Shown: one piece after another, positions 1 through 8,027 of the stretch
How positions within the stretch are numbered: the stretch's first letter is position 1
How the letters are laid out: every line of letters starts with the position of its first letter
Source: an uncultured Vogesella sp.
GTDB lineage: Bacteria; Pseudomonadota; Gammaproteobacteria; Burkholderiales; Chromobacteriaceae
Assembly: GCA_946479405.1 (NCBI GenBank)
Contig: CAMLGD010000006.1
Coordinates: 1-36,879 of the forward strand
Length of the DNA stretch: 36,879 nucleotides
Direction: 5' to 3'
Program-made: the position numbers and the translations under genes
The notes under the pieces: generated by a model
What the model was told of the DNA's origin: nothing
Database searches by the model: none
What the model saw: only the letters and a program-made list of their open reading frames with translations

Positions 1-253
1 TGTACAGGTCCGGGTGGGTTTCTTTCAGGTATTCAACGATTTCGAAGTCTTCACGACGCACTTTGGACAGGTCGATTTGCTCAACATGCACCAAGCGTAG
101 CAGTTCACGTACCGGTTTTGGCATGTTGCGACCACTTTCGTAGCGGCTGCCGCCAGATTGGGTGACACCGATACGGCTCCAGAATTCCTGCTGGTTCAGG
201 CCCAGTTTGCGACGGATTTCCCGTGGGTTCGCAATTTTTTCAAACAGTTTCAT
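1..253 (-). CDS. XRE-family helix-turn-helix regulator (3' end outside window)
   Basis: The minus-strand frame starts at ATG 253-251 and stays open to the window edge (84 codons visible). It reads MKLFEKIANPREIRRKLGLN, followed by a QQEFWSRIGVTQSGGSRYESGR segment. This is a Cro/C1-type helix-turn-helix: 'LNQQEFWSRIGVTQ' is helix 2-turn-helix 3, and 'SRYESGR' is the usual end of the recognition helix. A GAGGA ribosome site lies 6 bases before the ATG. By family it should be a small DNA-binding regulator of about 100 residues. The ligand and targets cannot be read from the sequence. The SRP RNA gene lies upstream in the same direction, but a hairpin at 321-354 probably separates the two. Confidence 0.8.
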   Translation of the reverse strand, partial: MKLFEKIANPREIRRKLGLNQQEFWSRIGVTQSGGSRYESGRNMPKPVRELLRLVHVEQIDLSKVRREDFEIVEYLKETHPDLY

Positions 254-320
254 GGCGTTCCTCGCTGCATGTTTGTTTTGAAATCGGAGGGTTAAGTCCG
301 AGTGACGATTCAAGTAAAAC

Positions 321-354
321 CAAGTGGGCGCGAAGTCATTGCTTCGAGCCCTTG
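321..354 (-). terminator. Imperfect hairpin between SRP RNA and XRE gene
   Basis: GGGCGCGAAG (326-335) pairs with CTTCGAGCCC (342-351) with one mismatch and a 6-base loop; CAAG/CTTG extends the stem. On the minus strand it is followed by GGTTTTAC, a weak T-run. It lies downstream of the 4.5S RNA gene and before the XRE start, so it could end SRP RNA transcription. The rest of 254-492 shows no gene that I can support. Confidence 0.4.
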
Positions 355-493
355 TGTAATGCATATGATAGCAGGATTTCAGTTGCGCAAAAACGAAAAT
401 GCTCATCGAATTATCGATAGATTTTGATCGACACTTGGGGCTTGCTCAGATTTTATGAAACGAGCAACTTGGAAACGGCAGAGAGGGGAGGGG

Positions 494-591
494 TGGCGAG
501 CCTGAACCCCGGCACTTGCACTAAATAGCTGTGGCTGCTTCCTTCCGGACCTGACCAGGTTCACTACCGTACAATGCGGGGGGGCCCGCCA
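494..591 (-). ncRNA. ffs: 4.5S signal recognition particle RNA (small bacterial SRP RNA)
   Basis: Read on the minus strand, the sequence contains the invariant SRP domain IV: GGTCAGGTCCGGAAGGAAGC followed by AGCC, which holds the GGAA tetraloop and the asymmetric loops bound by Ffh. The 5' end GGCGGGCC (590-583) pairs with GGCTCGCC (502-495), with one G-U pair, closing one long hairpin of about 98 nt. That is the usual length of the short Gram-negative form, which lacks an Alu domain. The RNA pairs with Ffh to target nascent membrane proteins to FtsY and the translocon. A well-formed promoter sits directly upstream. The ends are set from helix closure and may be off by a few bases. Confidence 0.95.
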
Positions 592-603
592 TAGAGAGAT
601 CGA

Positions 604-632
604 ATAATACCCGTTGCCGTTGCGCTTGCCAA
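604..632 (-). promoter_or_regulatory. Sigma-70 type promoter of the SRP RNA gene
   Basis: On the minus strand TTGGCA (632-627) is followed after 17 bases by TATTAT (609-604). The predicted start, about 7 bases further on, falls at about 597, just before the closing helix of the 4.5S RNA. The spacing is ideal and the boxes are near consensus, as expected for a highly expressed stable RNA. It overlaps the upstream region of the divergent argE. Confidence 0.75.
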
Positions 633-736
633 GCCTGCGGGGGATTTTCTTTGCTGTCAGCCAGCGTCGCGGCGTTTGCAGCGGGCGGGCAATTGGTTAT
701 GCTGACCTTCTGTCTAGTGCCTGCCGGGTTGTTGCC

Positions 737-1918
737 ATGTCATCTATTCCTTCTGCTGCATCACTTGCCATTCTGGCTCGTCTACTGTCATTCGATACCA
801 CCAGTCGGGAATCCAACCTGGCCTTGATTGACTGGGTGGTGGACTACCTTGCCGGTCATGGTGTTGCGGCCAACTTGACCCGCAGCGACGACGGCCGCAA
901 GGCCAATCTGTATGCCGCAATCGGTGATGCCTCGCTACCGGCCATCATCCTGTCGGGGCACACTGATGTGGTACCGGTAGATGGCCAGATATGGCAGTTT
1001 CCGACATTTGCGCTGACGCAGGCCGATGACAAGATTTACGGGCGTGGCAGTGCCGACATGAAAGGCTTTATCGCATGCGTGCTGGCACAGGTGCCGGAAT
1101 GGGTGGCGCTGGCGCAATCTCAGCGCTGGCATCGCAGCCTTGGCATTGCGCTTTCTTATGATGAGGAAGTCGGTTGCCTGGGGGTTGGCCGCCTGATCGC
1201 TGATCTGCAGGCGCGGCAGGTGCCGGTAGCTGGCTGCATTATCGGCGAACCTACCGGTATGCGCCCGGTGATTGCCCATAAGGGTATTGCCCATTATCGC
1301 TGCCAGGTGCTGGGGCGAGCGGCGCATTCGTCGCTCACGCCGCAAGGGGTGAATGCCATTGAATACGCCGCGCGACTGATTACCCATATCCGTAAACTAG
1401 CCGATACCGAAGCCTCGTTCGGCAATCGTCACCCCCTGTATGACGTGCCGTTTACTACGCTGCAAACCGGGCTGATCAATGGTGGCAATGCAGCCAACAT
1501 CGTGCCCAAAAGTTGTGAATTCGTATTTGAGGTACGCTGGTTGCCAGGGGATCAGCATGAGCGCTTTGTGAGTTCGGTACGTGACTATGCCGCCAATCTA
1601 CTGCAGGAGATGCGCGAGGTGGCGCCAGAAGCTGATATCAGCTTTGAGCAGCTGGTGAACTGCCCACCATTCCAGTCAGAAGACAGTGGCGAGATTCGCG
1701 AGCATGTCGCGGCCTTGTGCGGTTGCCAGGGCGGCGATGCGGTGGCTTATACCACCGAGGCCGGGCGCTTCCACGAGGCGGGGATCGCCTGTGTCGTGTG
1801 CGGCCCCGGCTCCATTGTGCAAGCGCACCGCCCGGACGAATTTGTCGAGCTATCGCAGCTGGCGGCTTGCGAGGCCTGGCTGGCTGCGTTGCAGCAGCGC
1901 TTGATATTGATTGAATAA
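737..1918 (+). CDS. argE: Acetylornithine deacetylase
   Basis: 393 residues. An M20-family zinc amidohydrolase that removes acetyl from N2-acetylornithine to give ornithine in arginine synthesis, in the cytoplasm. Visible motifs in order: SGHTDVVP (about 73-80, His75 metal ligand, Asp77), GRGSADMKG (about 102-110, bridging Asp107), YDEEVGCLG (about 141-149, catalytic and metal Glu), GEPTG (about 170-174), and C-terminal AHRPDEF with the last metal His. The open frame extends upstream to 614, but the extra 41 residues do not resemble the family and overlap the SRP promoter, so I chose ATG 737 (MSSIPSAAS). No strong ribosome site precedes either start. Other M20 enzymes (DapE, carboxypeptidase G2) are close; length and the RPDEF/GEPTG pattern favour ArgE. 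Confidence 0.9.
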   Translation: MSSIPSAASLAILARLLSFDTTSRESNLALIDWVVDYLAGHGVAANLTRSDDGRKANLYAAIGDASLPAIILSGHTDVVPVDGQIWQFPTFALTQADDKIYGRGSADMKGFIACVLAQVPEWVALAQSQRWHRSLGIALSYDEEVGCLGVGRLIADLQARQVPVAGCIIGEPTGMRPVIAHKGIAHYRCQVLGRAAHSSLTPQGVNAIEYAARLITHIRKLADTEASFGNRHPLYDVPFTTLQTGLINGGNAANIVPKSCEFVFEVRWLPGDQHERFVSSVRDYAANLLQEMREVAPEADISFEQLVNCPPFQSEDSGEIREHVAALCGCQGGDAVAYTTEAGRFHEAGIACVVCGPGSIVQAHRPDEFVELSQLAACEAWLAALQQRLILIE

Positions 1919-2047
1919 GATATACAAACCGCTTTACGACGTCTGTTGTGCACTGCAAAATCCGCGTTCCCTTGCCATGCGCAAGGTGGTTGTCCTTGCT
2001 GCCACAAGCAGCAAAGGGCGGAAATCGGCTTTCTGTGGGACCTGCAT

Positions 2048-3436
2048 ATGAGCAAACAGACACGACCCGCGTCCAATGAGGCGTCGGGCAATTCTCGCGA
2101 TGGATTTACCTCCAGCTTTGGCGTGTTGGCCGCCACTCTGGGCTCGGCTGTCGGGCTGGGCAATATCTGGAAATTTCCCTACGTCACCGGCGCCAATGGC
2201 GGCGCCGGCTTTCTGGTGGTGTACCTGTTGGCCACCTTGCTGGTGGGGTTGCCGGTGATGATTGCCGAGATCACCCTGGGCCGCAAAGCCCGCGCCGATG
2301 CAGTGACCACGCTGCGCAAGCTGGCACCGCCCGGCCAGTGGTGGTGGCTGGTAGGGCTGTCCGGGGTAGTGGCCGCCTTCCTGATCATGTCGTTCTATTC
2401 CGAAGTGGCCGCATGGGTGTTTGCCTATGTGTTCAAGGCCTTACGCGGCGACATCCTCTCCAGTGACCCGAAAATCACCTCCGCGGCCTTCGGCACGCTG
2501 ATCAGCGACCCGTGGCAATCCCTGTTGTGGCAGTGGGGTGTACTGCTGCTGATCGGCGGCATTCTGGCTTGTGGTGTGGCCAAGGGAATCGAGGCGGTCA
2601 CCAAAAAACTGATGCCGCTGCTTTTCATCCTGCTACTGGTAATCTGCGGACGCAGCCTGCTACTGCCGGGCGCCGCAGCCGGTCTGTCTTTTTTGTTTAC
2701 GCCAGACTGGAGCAAGCTCAGTGCCAGTGTGGTGCTGGTGGCCATGGGGCTGGCGTTCTTCAAGCTATCTATCGGCATGGGCACCATGATTACCTATGGC
2801 AGCTACTTCCGTGACCAGCAGAACGTGCCCGCTACCACGGTACGGGTAATGGCGGCTGATCTGTTCGTGTCGATGCTGGCCGGCATCGCTATTTTTCCGG
2901 CGGTATTCAGCTTTGGCTTCCAGCCGGCGGCCGGACCGTCGCTGCTGTTCATTACCATCCCGGCTGTGTTTGCCAGCATGCCGTTCGGTCACCTGTTCAT
3001 GGTGCTGTTCTTCGTGCTGTCCGCGGTAGCCGCTACCGGCGCCATGCTGTCACTGCTGGAGGTGCCGGTGTCGGTGCTGGTTGGCCGCTTTGGTATCAGT
3101 CGCTCGCGCGCCACGATGCTTAACCTGCTGCTGCTGGCGCTGGTTGGCGCAAGCTGTGCGCTGTCCAACAATGTGCTGGCCGATACCAAGCTGTTTGGCA
3201 TGACTTTCTTTGACCTGTTCGACTACCTTAGCTCCAACATTTTGTTGCCGCTGGGTGGCATCTGCATCTGCCTGTTTGTCGGCTGGGTGTGGGGTAAGAC
3301 GCAGTTGGCCGCAGCGCTGAGTAATCAGGGTGCGCTGGCCAATGACAAGGTGGTGGCGGTGGTGTACCTGCTGTTGAAGTACATTACCCCGGTGCTGATT
3401 GCACTGGTGATGCTCAAGGGGCTGGGCTGGCTGTAA
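2048..3436 (+). CDS. Sodium-dependent transporter, NSS/SNF family
   Basis: 462 residues, mostly hydrophobic. The hallmark is GSAVGLGNIWKFPY close to the N-terminus (about residues 30-43): the unwound first transmembrane segment that forms the sodium and substrate site in LeuT-fold transporters. It is followed by NGGAGF and a long run of about 11-12 membrane segments. The family moves amino acids or related solutes inward with sodium. The substrate cannot be told from sequence. ATG 2048 is chosen because the longer frame from 1946 adds a cysteine-rich, non-conserved stretch. Only a weak GGGA precedes this start. It lies 129 bases after argE in the same direction, so co-transcription is possible but not shown. 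Confidence 0.88.
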   Translation: MSKQTRPASNEASGNSRDGFTSSFGVLAATLGSAVGLGNIWKFPYVTGANGGAGFLVVYLLATLLVGLPVMIAEITLGRKARADAVTTLRKLAPPGQWWWLVGLSGVVAAFLIMSFYSEVAAWVFAYVFKALRGDILSSDPKITSAAFGTLISDPWQSLLWQWGVLLLIGGILACGVAKGIEAVTKKLMPLLFILLLVICGRSLLLPGAAAGLSFLFTPDWSKLSASVVLVAMGLAFFKLSIGMGTMITYGSYFRDQQNVPATTVRVMAADLFVSMLAGIAIFPAVFSFGFQPAAGPSLLFITIPAVFASMPFGHLFMVLFFVLSAVAATGAMLSLLEVPVSVLVGRFGISRSRATMLNLLLLALVGASCALSNNVLADTKLFGMTFFDLFDYLSSNILLPLGGICICLFVGWVWGKTQLAAALSNQGALANDKVVAVVYLLLKYITPVLIALVMLKGLGWL

Positions 3437-3461
3437 GTCCGGCCTGTAACGGGAGGCGGAG

Positions 3462-3941
3462 ATGAAGTCGACAGGCTGGTTGGGCGCTGTACTGTTGCTA
3501 TGCTTGCTGTTGTGGGCAGCCTGGCCCGGTTTTCGCCAGAACGCGCTGTTTCCGCCGGACCGAGATGGTGACCTGATTCGTGATGATGTTGGCCAGAAGA
3601 TCGCTGCACGTTTTGCGACCAACCCGGCAGCGTATGCCGCCACCCGCCAACTGGCACGTGCCTGGCAGTTGGCCGCGCTGCGCGATGAAGCGGACTGGCC
3701 GCAATCGCAACACCAAGTGCGGCGGGCAGTCAGTTGTGCGCTGGGCGATGCGGTACTGGGGCGGGCACACATGTCGGCGGAGACCATGTACCACTTCATG
3801 CATGAGCTGCATGCAGCAATGTTCGATACTCCTGCCAGGCGGGCACGCTGGCAGCGCTTTGAGGCGGCCACCGCCGGCATGCCGCACGAAGACCTGCCGC
3901 TGAATCCCTGCGTGTTTGACCCGGCTGCACTGGCCGGCTAA
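3462..3941 (+). CDS. Small exported or membrane-anchored protein of unknown function
   Basis: 159 residues. I do not recognise the family. The N-terminus (MKST..., then about 16 hydrophobic residues) is a signal peptide or single anchor, so the rest should lie in the periplasm. Residues about 33-42 read DRDGDLIRDD, resembling a calcium-binding DxDxDxxxDD loop as found in EF-hand-like or thrombospondin type 3 repeats, but there is only one copy. The middle is Ala/Arg-rich and probably helical. Two Cys (in VSCALG and NPCVF) could form a disulfide. A GGGAGGCGG ribosome site precedes ATG 3462, and the gene sits 25 bases after the transporter and 11 before the cupin, so the three probably form one transcript. 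Confidence 0.75.
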   Translation: MKSTGWLGAVLLLCLLLWAAWPGFRQNALFPPDRDGDLIRDDVGQKIAARFATNPAAYAATRQLARAWQLAALRDEADWPQSQHQVRRAVSCALGDAVLGRAHMSAETMYHFMHELHAAMFDTPARRARWQRFEAATAGMPHEDLPLNPCVFDPAALAG

Positions 3942-3952
3942 CGGAGCATGTG

Positions 3953-4315
3953 ATGCAACAAATCATTGCCATTACTCAACACGGGCAAGCACCCGCCATC
4001 GACTACCCTCGGCCGGAGCGACTGCTCGACGGCAACCCTCGCCGCGAGACCTGGAATGTCTTCGACAGCCATGATGGTGCGGTGGCGGCCGGAATCTGGG
4101 CGTGCGAAACGGGTGCCTGGCGCATTGCCTTTGCTGACAATAAGGACGAGTTCTTCTGCGTGATCAGTGGCCGGGTCAAGCTGAGCAACCAGCAAGGCGA
4201 GACCTGGGAAATCGGGCCCGGCGAGGCGGCAGTGATTCCCGCCGGTTTTTGCGGGGTATTCCGGGTGCTGGAGCCAGTGCGCAAGTATTACGTGATCGTC
4301 GAGCGGCCCGCCTAA
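3953..4315 (+). CDS. Cupin-domain protein (COG3450/DUF861 type)
   Basis: 120 residues, one cupin barrel. Seen: WACETGAWRIAF, then DEFFCVISGRVKLSN (first cupin motif with the typical 'E-F-x-x-V-I-x-G' turn), then EIGPGEAAVIPAGFCGVFRV (second motif, 'GPGEAAVIPAGF') and a C-terminal strand RKYYVIVERP. This matches the small family related to (S)-ureidoglycine aminohydrolase-like cupins, often annotated as 'cupin domain-containing protein'. The metal-binding His residues of classical cupins are absent, so an enzymatic role is uncertain. ACGGAG lies 6 bases before ATG 3953; a GTG one codon earlier is less well placed. It ends at a DUS-like hairpin shared with the convergent neighbour. Confidence 0.82.
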   Translation: MQQIIAITQHGQAPAIDYPRPERLLDGNPRRETWNVFDSHDGAVAAGIWACETGAWRIAFADNKDEFFCVISGRVKLSNQQGETWEIGPGEAAVIPAGFCGVFRVLEPVRKYYVIVERPA

Positions 4316-4346
4316 TCGGGTCGGTTGCGACCCGCAGCAACAAACC

Positions 4347-4384
4347 ATGCGGCCAACCTGCCTGCCGGGCAAGGTTGGCCGCAT
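4347..4384. terminator. Hairpin made of two inverted DUS-like 12-mers
   Basis: ATGCGGCCAACCT (4347-4359) and AGGTTGGCCGCAT (4372-4384) are perfect 13-base inverted copies around a 12-base loop that is itself GC-rich. It lies between the convergent cupin and membrane-protein genes and is symmetrical, so it could stop transcripts from both sides. There is no T-run on the plus strand. Both arms are full copies of the dispersed AGGTTGGCCGCA motif. Confidence 0.7.
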
Positions 4385-4399
4385 GCGCTTTGTGCCGAT

Positions 4400-4684
4400 T
4401 TAATCGGGCTCCGGGTCGTAGCGGGCGTCCGGGTCCACTGGTGGTGGCGCAAAGCCATTGATATCCCGCTCTTCGCGTGCCAGCAGCAGAATCAGCGCAG
4501 CGTTCAAACTGCCGAAGCCCCAGGCGATCAGGAAAAACACCGAATAGGCAGTGAGCTTGTCTTCAAACAGCCGTGCGCCGTGCAGGCTTAGCTCGTGCGG
4601 GTCGAATACCGAGAAGAAGCAAGTGGTGGCCAGCGCGGCGGTGATGAATGCCGGCCACAGGGTAAGGATACGTTTATGCAACAT
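4400..4684 (-). CDS. Small inner-membrane protein of unknown function
   Basis: 94 residues with two predicted membrane helices: about 10-27 (LWPAFITAALATTCFFSV) and about 46-67 (AYSVFFLIAWGFGSLNAALI). The acidic, proline-rich tail (PPPVDPDARYDPEPD) lies beyond the second helix. I do not recognise the family. Start ATG 4684; upstream on the minus strand is GGGAGGCAGAC, a good ribosome site. It lies downstream of dctP in the same direction, but the strong terminator at about 4735-4764 separates the two, and its 3' end faces the cupin gene. Confidence 0.72.
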   Translation of the reverse strand: MLHKRILTLWPAFITAALATTCFFSVFDPHELSLHGARLFEDKLTAYSVFFLIAWGFGSLNAALILLLAREERDINGFAPPPVDPDARYDPEPD

Positions 4685-4734
4685 GTCTGCCTCCCGGTTG
4701 GTCTTCTTTTACTGTAGCCAGCCGTTGCATGAAA

Positions 4735-4764
4735 GTAAAAAAGCCGCGCGATGCGCGGCTTTGC
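4735..4764 (-). terminator. Rho-independent terminator of the TRAP operon
   Basis: AAGCCGCGC (4741-4749) pairs with GCGCGGCTT (4753-4761) around a 3-base loop. On the minus strand the stem is followed by a T-run (complement of the A-run 4737-4742). It sits just after the dctP stop codon and is a classic intrinsic terminator. Confidence 0.88.
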
Positions 4765-4779
4765 TGCCATTGGCCAAGC

Positions 4780-5868
4780 TTATTTAACCTTGTTGGCGTA
4801 CATGAAGTTTTCCATCTTGCTTTCGGCCAAGTTGAACCAGCCGTGTTGCAGGGTGCGGAACTTCTTCCATTCAGTATAGATTTTCTTGAAATCCGGGTTG
4901 CTGGCAGCCTCCTGCTCGTACAGGGCAAATGCGGCTTTCTGCGCTGCTTTCATCACGTCGGCCGGGTACTGATGCAACTTGGTGCCTTTTTGCAGCAGGC
5001 TGACCAGGGCCACCGGGTTCTTGGCGTCGTACTCGGCCTGCATGCTGATATTGGCCTCTGCAGCGGCAGCTTCGAACGCAGCCTTGTACTCTGGCGGCAG
5101 CTTGTCCCACTCCTTCTTGGATACGTAGAACGACACGTTCGGACCCGGCTCCCAGAAGCCGGGGTAGTAGTAGTGCTGCGCTACCTTGTAGAAGCCGAGT
5201 TTCTCATCGTCATAGGGGCCAACCCACTCCGTGGCATCGATGGTGCCTTTTTCCAGTGCCGGGTAAATGTCACCACCGGCCAGGGTCTGCGGGATGGCGC
5301 CCAGTGCCGCCATGATCTCGCCGCCAAAGCCCGGAATGCGCATTTTCAGCCCCTTGAGGTCGGCCAGCGATTTCACTTCCTTGCGGAACCAGCCGCCCAT
5401 CTGGGTGCCAGTGTTGCCGCCGGGGAAGTTGACGATGTTGTACTTGGCAAAAAAATCACGCAGCAGTTTCATGCCGCCGCCGTAGTACAGCCAGGCGTTC
5501 TGCTGGCGCGAAGTCAGGCCGAACGGCAGGGTGGTATCAAAGGCGAAGGTCTTGTTCTTGCCCACGTAGTAGTAGCTGCAGGTGTGGCCGCACTCCACGG
5601 TGCCATTCTGTACTGCATCCAGCACCTGGGTGCCGGGCACGATCTCGCCCCCGGGGAATACGCGAATCTGGAATTTGCCACCGGTCAGTTCGCCCACGCG
5701 TTTTGCCAGCTGCTCTGCGCCGCCGTAGATGGTGTCCAGGCTTTTGGGGAAGCTGGAGGCCAGGCGCCAGCGAATGGCCGGGCCATCCGCGGCGATGGCG
5801 GCGCCAGATACACCGGCAGTGGCCAGGCCGACGGCCCCGGCTTTCTTCAGAAACGAACGTCTTTCCAC
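4780..5868 (-). CDS. dctP: TRAP transporter substrate-binding protein (DctP family, TakP-like)
   Basis: 362 residues. The periplasmic binding protein captures an organic-acid solute and passes it to the DctQM membrane complex. The N-terminus MERRSFLKKAGAVGLATAG carries a twin-arginine (Tat) signal (RRSFLKK) with cleavage expected after AIAA. The mature part shows DctP features: RWRLASSFPKSLD, LKGLKMRIPGFGGEIMAALGA (with the substrate-carboxylate Arg) and a WVGPYDDEKLGFYKVA segment typical of the TakP/COG4663 branch that binds 2-oxo acids and related anions. The exact ligand is not certain. Start is GTG 5868, with AAGGAG 6 bases before it. The start region closely resembles that of dctQ. It follows dctM after 114 bases containing a hairpin. 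Confidence 0.9.
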   Translation of the reverse strand: MERRSFLKKAGAVGLATAGVSGAAIAADGPAIRWRLASSFPKSLDTIYGGAEQLAKRVGELTGGKFQIRVFPGGEIVPGTQVLDAVQNGTVECGHTCSYYYVGKNKTFAFDTTLPFGLTSRQQNAWLYYGGGMKLLRDFFAKYNIVNFPGGNTGTQMGGWFRKEVKSLADLKGLKMRIPGFGGEIMAALGAIPQTLAGGDIYPALEKGTIDATEWVGPYDDEKLGFYKVAQHYYYPGFWEPGPNVSFYVSKKEWDKLPPEYKAAFEAAAAEANISMQAEYDAKNPVALVSLLQKGTKLHQYPADVMKAAQKAAFALYEQEAASNPDFKKIYTEWKKFRTLQHGWFNLAESKMENFMYANKVK

Positions 5869-5953
5869 AGCGATCTCCTTTGTGTTGTGTCTACTGCTGT
5901 TTTCACGGGTGTGTGCGACCCGAATCTCTCAGTTGTGAGTTATTGGTTGGGGC

Positions 5954-5977
5954 GCGGCCAACGTTACGGTTGGCCGC
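5954..5977. repeat. Inverted pair of the DUS-like motif between dctM and dctP
   Basis: GCGGCCAAC (5954-5962) and GTTGGCCGC (5969-5977) form a perfect 9-base stem with a 6-base loop, 6 bases beyond the dctM stop. On the minus strand no T-run follows, so it is a weak intrinsic terminator at best. Inside the operon it may protect the upstream message end or lower readthrough into dctP. Confidence 0.65.
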
Positions 5978-5982
5978 AAGCC

Positions 5983-7476
5983 TCATTGCTTGCCGGTCAG
6001 CTCTTGCAGTAGCTCGTTGCTCTGGTCGCTGCTGGTGCCGGATGCCTCTGCCGGGCTGGCTGGCTGTTCCAGCGCATCGGGCAGCACCGCACCGCTGCCA
6101 CCCTCCATCTGCTGCATGATGGCGGCCGCGTCTTCGGCATTGGTTTTCACCTCGGCATGCAGCGCGTTGGTCACCAGCCCAGGGAAAGCGATCAGCAGGC
6201 CGACCATCACCAGCTGCAGCAGCACATAGGGGATAGCTCCCCAGTAGATGTCGGTACTCTTGACCTCTTTCGGTGCAACGCTGCGCAAGTAGAACAGCGC
6301 AAAACCAAACGGCGGGTGCATGAACGAGGTCTGCATGTTCACGCCCAGGATTACGCCGAACCAGATCAGGTTGATATCCAGACTGTGTGCCACCGGTGCC
6401 AGTAGCGGCACCAGGATGAAGGCGATTTCGAAGAAGTCGAGGAAGAAGGCCAGGAAGAACACCATCAGATTCACGGTGATCAGGAAGCCGGTGGCGCCGC
6501 CGGGCAGGCTGGTGAGCAGGTGCTCTACCCACTTGTCGCCATCCACGCCCAGGAAGGCGATGCGGAACACGCGAGCGCCAATCAGGATGAACACCACGAA
6601 GGTGGACAGCTTGACGGTGGAATCCATTGCCTGCTGCAGCAGCTTCAGATCCAGCTTGCGGTTCAGCAGGGCCAGGATGATGGCGCCTACCGCACCCATC
6701 GCGCCGCCTTCGGTCGGCGTGGCGATGCCGAGGAAAATGGTGCCCAGCACCAGGAAGATCAGCAGCAGCGGCGGAATCATCACCAGTACCACGCGGCGCG
6801 CCAGCGCCAGGCCGCGCAGGGTGCGTGCCTCCGGTGGCAGTGCCGGCGCCCACTGTGGTCGGAACAGGGTGATGGCAAAAATGAATACTGCATAGAACAC
6901 TACCAGCAGCAAGCCGGGGGCCATGGCGCCGGCGTACATGTCGCCTACCGAGGTGCCCAGTTGATCGGCCAGCACGATCAGCACCAGTGATGGCGGAATG
7001 ATCTGCGCCAAGGTGCCGGAGGCCGCGATGACGCCGGTGGCGATGCGCGTGTCGTAACCATAGCGCAGCATGATGGGTAGCGAGATCAGGCCCATGGAGA
7101 TCACCGATGCGGCCACCACGCCGGTGGTCGCTGCCAGCAGGGCGCCGACGAAGATCACCGCATAGGCGATGCCACCGCGTACGCTGCCGAATAGCTGGCC
7201 GATGGTGTCCAGCATCTCTTCTGCCATGCCGGAGCGTTCCAGGATCAGCCCCATGAAGGTAAAGAACGGAATCGCCAACAGCGTGTCGTTCCGCATGATG
7301 TCGTACACCTGATTGGGCAGCGCTTGCAGCAACTCCGGGCGCAGCAAATCAAAGTGAATGCCGATCCAGCTGAATAGCAGACCCACCGCCGACAGGGCGA
7401 ATGCCACCGGGTAGCCGATCAGCAAAAACGCGATCAGCGAGCAGAACATGATTGGCGCCATCAGTTCGAGGTTCAT
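5983..7476 (-). CDS. dctM: TRAP transporter large permease subunit
   Basis: 497 residues, about 12 membrane segments. The DctM subunit forms the transport channel that uses the sodium gradient. Typical DctM sequence is seen: IPFFTFMGLILERSGMAEEM near residue 70, GGIAYAVIFVGALLAATTGVVAASV, then SGTLAQIIPPSLVLIVLADQLGTSVGDMYAGAMAPG, and in the second half GGAMGAVGAI and DFFEIAFILVPLLAPVA. A C-terminal extension of about 60 residues (from about 437) is rich in Glu, Ala and Ser and is probably a cytoplasmic tail, which lengthens the protein beyond the common 430. Its ATG overlaps the dctQ stop (7473-7476), indicating translational coupling. Start 7476. Confidence 0.92.
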   Translation of the reverse strand: MNLELMAPIMFCSLIAFLLIGYPVAFALSAVGLLFSWIGIHFDLLRPELLQALPNQVYDIMRNDTLLAIPFFTFMGLILERSGMAEEMLDTIGQLFGSVRGGIAYAVIFVGALLAATTGVVAASVISMGLISLPIMLRYGYDTRIATGVIAASGTLAQIIPPSLVLIVLADQLGTSVGDMYAGAMAPGLLLVVFYAVFIFAITLFRPQWAPALPPEARTLRGLALARRVVLVMIPPLLLIFLVLGTIFLGIATPTEGGAMGAVGAIILALLNRKLDLKLLQQAMDSTVKLSTFVVFILIGARVFRIAFLGVDGDKWVEHLLTSLPGGATGFLITVNLMVFFLAFFLDFFEIAFILVPLLAPVAHSLDINLIWFGVILGVNMQTSFMHPPFGFALFYLRSVAPKEVKSTDIYWGAIPYVLLQLVMVGLLIAFPGLVTNALHAEVKTNAEDAAAIMQQMEGGSGAVLPDALEQPASPAEASGTSSDQSNELLQELTGKQ

Positions 7477-8027
7477 ACGTGTTCCTCCTGATGCGGGTCG
7501 GCTTTGCCGATGGTCGGGTCGGCGGCTTGTCCGGCCAGAAAGGCCAGGCGCTTGATGACTTCCGAGATGGCCTGCGCCAGCAGCAGGCTGAAGCCCACCG
7601 GAATCAGCAGAAAGACCGGCCAGCGAATCAGGCCACCGGCATCGGACGACATTTCCCCGCTCGTCCAGGCATCAAGAAACATCGGCCAGCCAAACTTGAT
7701 CAGCAGCAGGCAGGTGGGCACCAGGAACAGCAGGGTGCACACGATGTCCACCACGGCGCGACCGCGTGGCGACAGTTTGCTGTTGAGTAGGTCGATACGG
7801 ATGTGTTCGTTTTTTTGCAGGGTATAGGCGGCGGCCAGCAGGAACACGGCCGAGAACAGGTACCACTGAATTTCGAGGAAAGCGTTGGAGCTGATGTTGA
7901 AGGCTTTGCGCACGATGGCATTGCCGGCGCTGATAAGCACGACGACGAGCACCAGCCAGGAAGCGGCCTTGCCCACGCGTGCGGTGATCGCGTCAATAAG
8001 ACGCGACAATGCAAGCAGTGATTGCAC
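7473..8027 (-). CDS. dctQ: TRAP transporter small permease subunit
   Basis: 184 residues with four membrane segments, the standard layout of DctQ: about 20-40 (ASWLVLVVVLISAGNAIVRK), about 50-70 (LEIQWYLFSAVFLLAAAYTL), about 90-112 and about 135-155. Between helices 2 and 3 is the family segment KNEHIRIDLL. DctQ pairs with DctM as scaffold. The start is GTG 8027, preceded by GAGGAG with 6-base spacing; no ATG is available in frame at a suitable place. It opens the operon dctQ-dctM-dctP. The 162 bases upstream (8028-8189) hold no promoter that I can name. Confidence 0.88.
   Translation of the reverse strand: MQSLLALSRLIDAITARVGKAASWLVLVVVLISAGNAIVRKAFNISSNAFLEIQWYLFSAVFLLAAAYTLQKNEHIRIDLLNSKLSPRGRAVVDIVCTLLFLVPTCLLLIKFGWPMFLDAWTSGEMSSDAGGLIRWPVFLLIPVGFSLLLAQAISEVIKRLAFLAGQAADPTIGKADPHQEEHV

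Noticed and set aside
614..736. Longer argE start at 614
   Set aside because: The added 41 residues are not family-like and the region holds the divergent SRP RNA promoter.
4729..6012. Long open frame of 427 codons on the plus strand
   Set aside because: It is antisense to dctP, whose Tat signal and DctP motifs are clear; the antisense product has no recognisable domain and no ribosome site.
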